The notes under the pieces: generated by a model
Told to the model about the DNA's origin: nothing
The model's database searches: none
The model's input: only the letters and a program-made list of their open reading frames with translations
Source: an uncultured Lachnospiraceae bacterium
GTDB taxonomy: Bacteria > Bacillota > Clostridia > Lachnospirales > Lachnospiraceae
Assembly: GCA_934359535.1 (NCBI GenBank)
Contig: CAKRLN010000154.1
Location: forward strand, 1 to 5,635
DNA length: 5,635 nucleotides
Reading direction: 5' to 3'
Shown: in pieces, positions 1 to 5,635 of the stretch
Numbering within the stretch: the stretch's first letter is position 1
How the letters are laid out: each line of letters opens with the position of its first letter
Made by a program: the position numbers and the translations under genes

Positions 1-230
1 AGCATCGACTGTGCTGTCCTGCTCTGTAAGGTGCCAAGATTGATATCAAGACCATTTGCTAACGCTGTGATCTCCTCTACTTCAAGAGGATCATCTGCCA
101 TGACCGGGCTTCCGCCACAGGCAAGCAGCATATTTGCCACATCATTTGCCGATACATAATTTGTAATACAGTGGATCAGCGGCTTTTCTTTTCTTACATT
201 TTCCAGACAATTTCCTAACATACCATCCAT
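1..230 (-). CDS. thiM: Hydroxyethylthiazole kinase ThiM, N-terminal part (runs off left edge)
   Basis: Reading leftward from the ATG at 228-230 gives 76 open codons with no stop before the window edge. The product phosphorylates the thiamine thiazole moiety (4-methyl-5-hydroxyethylthiazole) with ATP in the cytosol, a salvage step of thiamine synthesis. The visible residues carry the ThiM signature: PLIHCITNYVSANDVAN (residues 17-33), then LLACGGSPVMADDPLEVEEI (35-54) and a downstream LDINLGTLQ (62-70). These correspond to the thiazole-binding and trimer-interface region at the start of the ribokinase-like fold. The family is about 260-275 residues, so roughly 70% lies outside the window, including the ATP site. 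The ATG shares one base with the alpha-galactosidase stop codon (TAATG), so translation is probably coupled. A second ATG three codons in (219-221) is a possible alternative start but sits farther from the purine-rich ribosome site. No TPP riboswitch can fit ahead of the gene here. Identity is confident; completeness is unknown. Confidence 0.93.
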   Translation of the reverse strand, partial: MDGMLGNCLENVRKEKPLIHCITNYVSANDVANMLLACGGSPVMADDPLEVEEITALANGLDINLGTLQSRTAQSM

Positions 231-2575
231 TACTCTTCTTCCATAAAATACATCCGGGATGCATAATCCTGGAAATAGCGGACCTCCTCATTATAACCGG
301 TTGCCGCAAATGCCTGCTTTAATTTCACGCCTCCATTCATAAGAAGCGAACCAGATGCTGTCATAAGCTCCTTTTCTCCCGGCATGCTGACAAATTTGGC
401 AAGCATATGATGCACTAAAGATCCCGGCTTTACATGAACCGGAGCCGCAGTATTCACAAGATCCCCGAATTCTAAAATATTATATGTCAAATCACGGTTA
501 AACAGTTTATATTTTTTCTTTGCATCCAGTCCCTTTGGAATATACTGTTCGAACTGTGTATTTGGCTGCACCATATAATGCATGAGCATTCCTGCTGCTG
601 CTTTCTTTCCTGCATCCACACAGGTCCATTCAAACAGATTGCCGTCACTCCGTCCACGGTAAAAGGTTCCATACTGAAGCAGAGGACGCCATTTCTTGTA
701 AAGCGCAATCTGTGCTGCAACCGCCTGGCGTTCCTCCTTTGGCATATCACACAGATTGCATTCATAACCACACACGCCAAAGGCTGCCACCTCAAAGCGC
801 GTCTCAATCGGTGTTGTGCGGAGCGTCTGATGGTTCGGACATGCAGAAACATGCGCACTCACGCATGACATCGGATAGCCATAGCTGTAATTGGTCTGTG
901 CTTTCACACGGTATGCAGCATCCGTATCATCGCTTGCCCAGATCTGTGGGAAATAGGATAAAATTCCAAGGTCAAACCGGTTACCACCTGCTGCACAGCC
1001 TTCAAAAAGAATCTTCGGGAAACGCTCCGTCAGTGTCTTCATTGCGCGGTAAAGTCCCATCACATAGCGGTGCGCCACCTCTCCCTGATGCGTTTGATCC
1101 AGATACTGGGAATAATAATCGGAAAAGATCCGGTTCATATCCCATTTTACATATGCAATATTTCCTGCCGAAAATACCTTTGTCATCTCTTCAATAATAT
1201 AATCGACAACCGCAGGATTCGCAAGATCTAAAATCCTCTGATTCCTGCCCTCCGTGTGCGGCTTCCCTGGAATTTCCATTACCCACTCCGGATGCGCCCG
1301 GTAAAGATCACTGTCTACATTCACCATCTCCGGCTCTACCCAGATTCCAAAATCAAGTCCCAGGGCATTGATCTTTTTACACAAGCCATCAATGCCATTT
1401 GGAAGCTTCTTCGGATTTACATACCAGTCGCCAAGGGAGGAGCTGTCATCATCCCTGTGCCCAAACCAGCCGTCATCCATGACAAACAGCTCAATTCCGG
1501 CTTCTTTTCCAGCCTTGGCAAGCTTTAAAAGCTTATTCTCATCAATGTCAAAATATGCCGCCTCCCAGCTGTTCAAAAGAACCGGACGCACCTTATCCCG
1601 CCATTCTCCCCGGCAGATGCATTTTCTTATGAACGCATGCATCCTCTGGCTCATGCCGTTAAAGCCTTCCTTCGATACCGTCATAACTGCTTCCGGTGCC
1701 TCGAAGACATCTCCCGGTGCAATCTCAAAGGAAAAGCTCTGCGGGTTAATGCCACAGACAATCCTCGTCTTATGATAACTGCTTGTCTCTGCTGCTTCAT
1801 AATGATTCCCGCTGTAGATCAGGTTCAGACCATAGCAGATTCCATAATCCTCACGCGTCTCTGCCTTCGACAGCATAACAAACGGATTGGCACGATTGGA
1901 TGAGGTTCCTGTATACGATGCATTGACATACTTTCCTCCAGTAAGCGGAACATCCTGACGGTTCATCTCATGTGCCCAGGAGCCATGGAAGGCGGTCAGG
2001 ACATAATCGTCCGTCTCAAAATCCAGCTGTGTACTCATAAGCCGCTTCAATTGCACGGCACTCTCACTGTGATTCAAAAGCCTGGCTGAGCGGGTAATCA
2101 CATCCATTCCGTCAAATACATAATAGTGAAGCTCCAGAGAAAGGTCATAGCTTCGGTCCCTTAGCGTGACCACAAGCTGCTCCACCCTGCCATTCTCTTC
2201 ATAAGACCCTGGAAGCGTCAAAAACGGCTCCTTTCCATCCACGATCTCATATTTCTCATAGGTAAAATCTGATGTCATTCCTCCATCTGCATGGACAATC
2301 TCAACAAACGGTTCCCGGATATCCCCTTTTCCATAGGATGACATCTCAAGCCGCATATCTTCAAGTGAATAATTCTTATGCTCATTATCGTATACATTCG
2401 TATTCCCCGGTGCGAATGCATGTTTTTCACTTAAGACCTCTGCCTCCTTTTCGGAATCAATCTCTATTTTTTCTCCATAATACAGATGCTCTAACTGTCC
2501 GGTAGGAAGCACCTTGAAGCAATACGTTGTATGCTCCGTATCCAGTACAAATACCTTTCCCATATTGCGTATCAT
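230..2575 (-). CDS. Alpha-galactosidase, glycoside hydrolase family 36, cytoplasmic
   Basis: This retaining hydrolase removes terminal alpha-1,6-linked galactose from melibiose, raffinose or stachyose. The 781-residue length suits the bacterial RafA/AgaN-type GH36 group (about 720-750). Residues about 1-320 form the N-terminal beta-sandwich, about 325-660 the (beta/alpha)8 barrel, and the rest the C-terminal beta domain. Barrel motifs are intact: NSWEAAYFD with W337, MDDGWFG with D367/D368, WVEPEMVN (412-419), and YVKWDMNR with D479 as expected nucleophile. EGCAAGGNRFD (525-535) follows, then WASDDTDA, where D549 is the expected acid/base and D550 its neighbour. Residue roles are transferred from characterised GH36 enzymes whose numbering differs by one. 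There is no signal peptide, so the substrate must be imported intact, matching the symporter 24 bases upstream. M1 is chosen over M5 because AGGAGGA lies 8 bases before it. Residues 571-609 are unusually cysteine-rich next to the active-site region. The symbol is withheld because rafA, agaN and aga are used inconsistently. An alpha-N-acetylgalactosaminidase activity is possible but less likely. Confidence 0.95.
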   Translation of the reverse strand: MIRNMGKVFVLDTEHTTYCFKVLPTGQLEHLYYGEKIEIDSEKEAEVLSEKHAFAPGNTNVYDNEHKNYSLEDMRLEMSSYGKGDIREPFVEIVHADGGMTSDFTYEKYEIVDGKEPFLTLPGSYEENGRVEQLVVTLRDRSYDLSLELHYYVFDGMDVITRSARLLNHSESAVQLKRLMSTQLDFETDDYVLTAFHGSWAHEMNRQDVPLTGGKYVNASYTGTSSNRANPFVMLSKAETREDYGICYGLNLIYSGNHYEAAETSSYHKTRIVCGINPQSFSFEIAPGDVFEAPEAVMTVSKEGFNGMSQRMHAFIRKCICRGEWRDKVRPVLLNSWEAAYFDIDENKLLKLAKAGKEAGIELFVMDDGWFGHRDDDSSSLGDWYVNPKKLPNGIDGLCKKINALGLDFGIWVEPEMVNVDSDLYRAHPEWVMEIPGKPHTEGRNQRILDLANPAVVDYIIEEMTKVFSAGNIAYVKWDMNRIFSDYYSQYLDQTHQGEVAHRYVMGLYRAMKTLTERFPKILFEGCAAGGNRFDLGILSYFPQIWASDDTDAAYRVKAQTNYSYGYPMSCVSAHVSACPNHQTLRTTPIETRFEVAAFGVCGYECNLCDMPKEERQAVAAQIALYKKWRPLLQYGTFYRGRSDGNLFEWTCVDAGKKAAAGMLMHYMVQPNTQFEQYIPKGLDAKKKYKLFNRDLTYNILEFGDLVNTAAPVHVKPGSLVHHMLAKFVSMPGEKELMTASGSLLMNGGVKLKQAFAATGYNEEVRYFQDYASRMYFMEEE
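233..242 (-). promoter_or_regulatory. Ribosome site of thiM embedded in the alpha-galactosidase 3' end
   Basis: On the minus strand GGAAGAAGAG immediately precedes TAATG. The best core, GGAAG, is 7 bases from the ATG at 228-230. It is made of the last glutamate codons of the alpha-galactosidase, so the site cannot vary independently of that protein's tail. It is weaker than the AGGAGG sites of the upstream genes, which fits reinitiation by ribosomes that have just finished the preceding gene. Confidence 0.6.
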
Positions 2576-2583
2576 TTGTAAAA

Positions 2584-2590
2584 TCCTCCT
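2584..2590 (-). promoter_or_regulatory. Strong Shine-Dalgarno of the alpha-galactosidase gene
   Basis: AGGAGGA on the minus strand lies 8 bases before the ATG at 2573-2575. It decides the start: the in-frame ATG at codon 5 would be 20 bases away. It sits wholly inside the 24-base gap after the symporter stop codon, leaving no room for a separate promoter or terminator. Confidence 0.85.
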
Positions 2591-2599
2591 TTTTCTTTC

Positions 2600-4000
2600 C
2601 TATTTCCTGCTTTTTAATTCCTGTTTGATCTCTTCTAGCTTCTCATCTGTCAGAATATAATGTCTGCGGAAAATGACAACCGCAATCACAAGAACAATGA
2701 TCGGAACAACCGTCATACTCATACGGAGCCCGATTCTTGCTGTACCGCTTACCATCTGTACTGCACTCTCATCCGAGCTGATATGGAAGATCGTAAGCAC
2801 AAGCGATGCCACAAGTGCTGATATTCCGGATGCAAGCTTATAAACAAATGTCTGCATTGAAAAGATCACAGATTCATCACGGCGTTTGTTTTTCAGTTCC
2901 CCATAATCCACGGTATTAGCAAGGAAAACCGTTACGATAACATTTAACATTCCGATTGCTGCCATGATAAGAAATGCCGGAACTAAAAGGAATGCAACGT
3001 TCGTAACCCCCACCGTTGTCAGCACTAATAATATCATATATCCAAGAAACGCCATTGTAAAGGATGTATAAAATACTTTCATCGTGCTCATAAATCTCCG
3101 GAGAAACGGAAATAAAAGCATCATGGCAAGAATCTGGAATGCTCCGCCGAAGGTGTTAAACAGCGTATAATCTGACTTCCAGGAAGTCCCGCTGAAATCA
3201 TATTTAAAAAAGTAGATCAGAAGATTCGAGGTAATATAAAGTGCCGTATTAATGAGAACAATCGCCGCAACCATGGTCATTGCCTGATCATTCTGGATAA
3301 GCGCCCGGAACATATCCTTTACCGATGCCGTCTCCATATCAACCGATGATTTCTCCCGGATACAAACACAGGTGATGGTTGAAAATACCACAAATAATAC
3401 CGCAACAATGATCGCGAATGCCTGAAAGCCAAGACGCTCCACTTCCTGATCCGTCGTTCCATGTAACAGTCCGCCAAGTACAGACACACATAGAACCGTA
3501 ATAATGGATATAAGTGCAGAACCCACTCCTGCGCAGGAACGTGCCAGCGCAGATAAATTCTCACGCTCTTTTCCACTCTCTGTAAATGCCGGAACCATAG
3601 ACCAGTACGGGATATCCATCATGGTATAGGTAACGCCCCATAAAATATAAGTTACTGCTGCATATGCAATAAGCCCTCCGCCATGCAGGGAAACCGGAGC
3701 TGAAAACATCAGTGCCAGAATCACTGCATTCGTCAGCGTTCCGATAAACAGCCACGGACGGAATTTGCCCCATCTCGTCCTTGTCTTTGCCACAATGATA
3801 CCCATGACCGGATCGTTAAATGCGTCAAATACCCGCGCGATAAGCAGGATAATTCCCATTGCCCATGCACTTACTCCCATAATGTCCTGATAATAATAAA
3901 GGATATAGCTTGCCGAAAGCATATAGACCATGTCCTTTCCGACCGCTCCAATACCATAAGCGAACTTTTCCATCCCGCTTAGCTTCTTTGTTGTCTCCAT
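2600..4000 (-). CDS. GPH-family (MelB-type) sugar:cation symporter, probable alpha-galactoside importer
   Basis: This inner-membrane major-facilitator protein imports a sugar together with Na+, Li+ or H+. Its 466 residues and roughly 12 hydrophobic segments (about 15-39, 45-70, 84-101, 107-128, 153-175, 192-214, 240-264, 282-300, 308-328, 334-360, 380-403, 426-444) match MelB (about 470). Key MelB positions are all present: K22-D23 in helix 1 (GKD), D59 and D63 in RVFDAFNDPVMG, the adjacent RTRWGKFRPW loop (74-83), and D129 and W133 in MMDIPYWSM. The DYGELK loop (365-370) is present too, as is a lysine at 388 matching MelB K377. There is no C-terminal IIA-like domain of the LacS kind. The start is set by AGGAGGA at 4007-4013, 6 bases before the ATG; M10 is too far away. 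The gene lies 24 bases after the GT-B-like gene and 24 bases before the alpha-galactosidase, pointing to melibiose or raffinose-type oligosaccharides. Family is certain; the substrate is inferred from context, and beta-galactosides or pentosides cannot be excluded. Confidence 0.93.
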   Translation of the reverse strand: METTKKLSGMEKFAYGIGAVGKDMVYMLSASYILYYYQDIMGVSAWAMGIILLIARVFDAFNDPVMGIIVAKTRTRWGKFRPWLFIGTLTNAVILALMFSAPVSLHGGGLIAYAAVTYILWGVTYTMMDIPYWSMVPAFTESGKERENLSALARSCAGVGSALISIITVLCVSVLGGLLHGTTDQEVERLGFQAFAIIVAVLFVVFSTITCVCIREKSSVDMETASVKDMFRALIQNDQAMTMVAAIVLINTALYITSNLLIYFFKYDFSGTSWKSDYTLFNTFGGAFQILAMMLLFPFLRRFMSTMKVFYTSFTMAFLGYMILLVLTTVGVTNVAFLLVPAFLIMAAIGMLNVIVTVFLANTVDYGELKNKRRDESVIFSMQTFVYKLASGISALVASLVLTIFHISSDESAVQMVSGTARIGLRMSMTVVPIIVLVIAVVIFRRHYILTDEKLEEIKQELKSRK

Positions 4001-4006
4001 TGTAGT

Positions 4007-4013
4007 TCCTCCT
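4007..4013 (-). promoter_or_regulatory. Strong Shine-Dalgarno of the symporter gene
   Basis: AGGAGGA lies 6 bases upstream of the ATG at 3998-4000, inside a 24-base gap that follows the TAA of the preceding gene. It fixes M1 as the start rather than the in-frame ATG at codon 10. Confidence 0.82.
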
Positions 4014-4024
4014 GTCTTAACCCC

Positions 4025-5497
4025 TTATTTCTTTTGTTTTAAGCCCATTGCAAGCTCTACCGCACGGTACGCTCCGTCATAAATGCCAATAGACTTATTT
4101 GTTTCAATACACGCACACATGCCAAAGAGCAGACTCTCCTCCTGCAAAAACAGATCAAGCATCTGAAGCGTATGCAAAATATCCCGGCACTCAAGCGTGC
4201 CATCTCCGATTTCTGCGGAATGGATTGCCCCCCACATTTCATGCTTTCCAACACGCTTAATAAAAAGCTTTGGCACCGGATAAAATGCCAGCTCACTCGG
4301 CTTTGTCACAAGCACATCGCAGCTTCTCATAAGAAGATTCGTGCAATATACCGCTTCAAATATATTTTTGTGCCAAAAGCCATGGATACCAACAATCTTC
4401 TGCTGTGGATCCAGTGCTTTCCCTGCAAATGCCATCGTATCGTTCCAGTCATCGAAATGCTCCTTTGAGACAGCTCTCATTTCCGGAATCTCCTGCATAA
4501 GCTCATCCCATACATTACGATAATCCCCGACATTGACATAAAGTGCCGCCTGTTTTTCCCGTATTGCAGGAAGCAGATGTTTTATAATTGCAGCAAAAAT
4601 CTCCTTTTGCGCACCCGCTCCCCCGATCGTAAGTAAAAACCGCATCGGTTCTTTTTTGTCTTTCCTTCTTCTTCTTGCCGCACAGTCTGCTTCAATATTG
4701 CATACAAGCTCATGATCAACATAGTGACCTGTATAATACAGACTTCCCTCCGGCATCGGCTTACAGATCTTATCTTTGTTCATTCCATTTAAAATGCGGT
4801 ATCCCATATAAGCATTGTGGCACTGGATCGTATGAACGCTTCCTTCTGACAGATGAAGTGCCATCGGCCAGTTATCCGGGATTGCATTGACAACATATTT
4901 CATTCCAGCATGGATTGCCGCCTGTGCCGGCCAGACATGGGTTCCAATCACCGGGATATCCTTTGGCACATTTTTAAATACCGGTGCCATCAGCTCTGCA
5001 TTTTTCTGATCGGAGGCATTGTAGGTCAATGCACGGAAGCCCTCATAATTCATCGGCTCCCAGACAAGCCGGTTAAAAATGGGATTCTTTGAAAGCCTTG
5101 ACCCAAGGGAATACAGCTTATTCTGCGCACTGATCACCTTCGTACAGGTTGTCTCCGGGTAGCCGTTTAGATCCATCCAATATGGCGTATAACCAAGATG
5201 CTTTGCAGCAGAGGCCATTGCCATGGAAATCCGGTAATGTCCAAATCCCATCCGGATATTTCCAACAATAATGCCCTTCTCCGTATCAAAGCATTCCCCG
5301 CCAGCCTTTTCCTCTAAGTTTATATTCTTTACACCAAGCAGCTCTCCGATATACGGATTCTTTTCAATAACCACCTGATAATCTACGTCTGAATCATCCC
5401 CGAATTTCTTTTTATAATTTCGTTTTGACATGCACGCCTTTTTATATGCACGGTTCGAAATTTCGTTTCCAAAAATCACCTTTGCCCGTTCCTTCAT
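4025..5497 (-). CDS. Uncharacterised GT-B-fold-like protein, putative glycosyltransferase
   Basis: I do not recognise a named gene. The 490-residue protein has no signal peptide or membrane helix. It appears to have two Rossmann-like halves. The N-terminal half opens with GIIVGNIRMGFGHYRISMA (75-93), like the Gly/His loop of MurG and MGDG synthases. The C-terminal half opens with FLLTIGGAGAQKE (287-299). It continues through HGFWHKNIFE (372-381) to SCDVLVTKPSELAFYPVPKL (392-411), placed like the donor-sugar helix of GT28 enzymes, and RVGKHEMWGA (415-424). A basic linker, ARRRRKDKK (274-282), joins the halves. Residues 1-31 are lysine/arginine-rich. A glycosyltransferase role is inferred from this layout only. 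Other GT-B proteins such as UDP-sugar epimerases, or a catalytically dead relative, remain possible. AAGGAG at 5504-5509 is 6 bases before the chosen ATG. It is the first gene of the operon and lies 24 bases before an alpha-galactoside symporter, so a role in using or displaying imported galactose is conceivable. The CDS is certain; the function is tentative. Confidence 0.75.
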   Translation of the reverse strand: MKERAKVIFGNEISNRAYKKACMSKRNYKKKFGDDSDVDYQVVIEKNPYIGELLGVKNINLEEKAGGECFDTEKGIIVGNIRMGFGHYRISMAMASAAKHLGYTPYWMDLNGYPETTCTKVISAQNKLYSLGSRLSKNPIFNRLVWEPMNYEGFRALTYNASDQKNAELMAPVFKNVPKDIPVIGTHVWPAQAAIHAGMKYVVNAIPDNWPMALHLSEGSVHTIQCHNAYMGYRILNGMNKDKICKPMPEGSLYYTGHYVDHELVCNIEADCAARRRRKDKKEPMRFLLTIGGAGAQKEIFAAIIKHLLPAIREKQAALYVNVGDYRNVWDELMQEIPEMRAVSKEHFDDWNDTMAFAGKALDPQQKIVGIHGFWHKNIFEAVYCTNLLMRSCDVLVTKPSELAFYPVPKLFIKRVGKHEMWGAIHSAEIGDGTLECRDILHTLQMLDLFLQEESLLFGMCACIETNKSIGIYDGAYRAVELAMGLKQKK

Positions 5498-5503
5498 GTT
5501 ATA

Positions 5504-5509
5504 CTCCTT
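5504..5509 (-). promoter_or_regulatory. Shine-Dalgarno of the GT-B-like gene
   Basis: AAGGAG on the minus strand ends 6 bases before the ATG at 5495-5497. It supports that start for the first gene of the operon; no other in-frame ATG lies close upstream. Confidence 0.75.
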
Positions 5510-5532
5510 CTTCTTTTATAAATTGTTTAGGC

Positions 5533-5543
5533 GTTTGCGAAAC
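5533..5543 (-). promoter_or_regulatory. Small dyad near the expected transcription start, possible operator
   Basis: GTTTGCGAAAC is a perfect inverted repeat of 4-base arms around GCG. It lies just downstream of the proposed -10 box, so it would overlap the first transcribed bases, a common place for LacI/GalR-type or other repressor binding. A further GTTT half-like copy lies at 5524-5527. No regulator gene is in the window, and the arms are short enough to occur by chance. Confidence 0.3.
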
Positions 5544-5550
5544 TCACTTT

Positions 5551-5579
5551 TTTCTATCTTTTATTGTTCAAAGTGACAA
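5551..5579 (-). promoter_or_regulatory. Candidate sigma-A promoter of the operon
   Basis: The minus strand reads TTGTCA (plus 5574-5579; 5 of 6 to TTGACA), then exactly 17 bases, then TAGAAA (plus 5551-5556; 4 of 6 to TATAAT). Transcription would begin near 5544, giving a leader of about 47 bases before the ATG of the GT-B-like gene. Spacing is ideal but the -10 box is weak. The -35 box sits inside the T-run that follows the upstream hairpins. Confidence 0.45.
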
Positions 5580-5582
5580 AAA

Positions 5583-5611
5583 TCTTCGAAGACACGCTTT
5601 CGCTACGTGTC
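5583..5611 (-). terminator. Hairpin plus T-run, possible terminator of an upstream minus-strand gene
   Basis: On the minus strand GACACG and CGTGTC (plus 5606-5611 and 5591-5596) form a 6-base stem around a 9-base loop. The loop contains GCGAAAGC, which can fold as a GNRA-type tetraloop. The perfect 10-base palindrome TCTTCGAAGA (5583-5592) overlaps its distal arm, and five T's follow at 5578-5582. This resembles an intrinsic terminator, but the T-run follows the palindrome rather than the larger stem. A regulatory or repeated intergenic element is equally possible. Confidence 0.4.
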
Positions 5612-5634
5612 GCTCACAGCGGTACATAAGCGAC
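5609..5634 (-). repeat. Inverted repeat overlapping the adjacent hairpin
   Basis: GTCGCT and AGCGAC form 6-base arms (plus 5609-5614 and 5629-5634) around a 14-base loop. Nested inside is a shorter dyad, CGCT-CAC-AGCG (5611-5621). The arm at 5609-5614 shares three bases with the next hairpin (5591-5611), so the structures compete. The element lies at the window edge and may extend beyond it. Confidence 0.4.
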
Positions 5635-5635
5635 C

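Noticed and set aside
230..800. TPP riboswitch ahead of thiM, inside the hydrolase 3' end
   Set aside because: I looked for the conserved CTGAGA and ACCTGA-type elements on the minus strand and saw none, and the stretch is fully accounted for as GH36 coding sequence.
712..1197. 161-codon open frame on the plus strand opposite the alpha-galactosidase
   Set aside because: It lies wholly antisense to a clear GH36 catalytic domain; its translation is low-complexity Ser/His/Pro-rich with no recognisable domain.
1368..1775. 135-codon open frame on the plus strand
   Set aside because: Antisense to the GH36 barrel region, overlaps other spurious frames and has no family resemblance; a codon-bias shadow.
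2576..2599. Promoter or terminator between symporter and alpha-galactosidase
   Set aside because: The 24-base gap holds little more than the AGGAGGA ribosome site; no stem-loop or promoter pair fits.
4172..4468. 98-codon open frame on the plus strand opposite the GT-B-like gene
   Set aside because: Fully inside a well-supported minus-strand gene with a good ribosome site; the translation has no recognisable domain.
5515..5520. TATAAA on the minus strand as a -10 box closer to the first gene
   Set aside because: Transcription would start at or within the ribosome site at 5504-5509, and there is no convincing -35 at 16-18 bases upstream.
5580..5634. CRISPR or tandem repeat array at the right edge
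   Set aside because: The repeated CGCT/AGCG words are only 4-6 bases and arranged as inverted repeats, without regular spacing or repeat-spacer units.

Overview
The window reads as one leftward (minus-strand) operon from a low-to-mid GC Firmicute. Clear AGGAGG-type ribosome sites, closely packed genes and protein sequence style suggest a gut clostridium, most likely Lachnospiraceae. That placement is inference from sequence style, not from a marker gene.

In transcription order (right to left) the layout is as follows. (1) A 138-base leader at 5498-5635 holds overlapping inverted repeats, a T-run, a plausible sigma-A promoter and a small dyad near the expected transcription start. (2) At 4025-5497 lies a 490-residue cytosolic protein with two Rossmann-like halves that resembles GT-B glycosyltransferases of the MurG/MGDG-synthase type; I cannot assign its activity. 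(3) At 2600-4000 lies a 466-residue GPH-family sugar:cation symporter that keeps the cation- and sugar-site residues of MelB. (4) At 230-2575 lies a 781-residue cytoplasmic GH36 alpha-galactosidase with both catalytic aspartates. (5) At 1-230 lies the first 76 residues of hydroxyethylthiazole kinase (ThiM), running off the left edge; its start codon overlaps the alpha-galactosidase stop codon (TAATG).

Genes 2-3 and 3-4 are each separated by exactly 24 bases, and 4-5 overlap by one base, so a single transcript is likely. The transporter and hydrolase form a simple melibiose/raffinose-type uptake and cleavage pair: symport of an intact alpha-galactoside, then intracellular release of galactose. 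The less expected parts are the uncharacterised GT-B-like protein that leads the operon and the thiamine-salvage kinase tightly coupled to its tail. No transcriptional regulator, RNA gene, mobile element or CRISPR array is visible. Apart from the 138-base leader there is no non-coding stretch longer than 24 bases.
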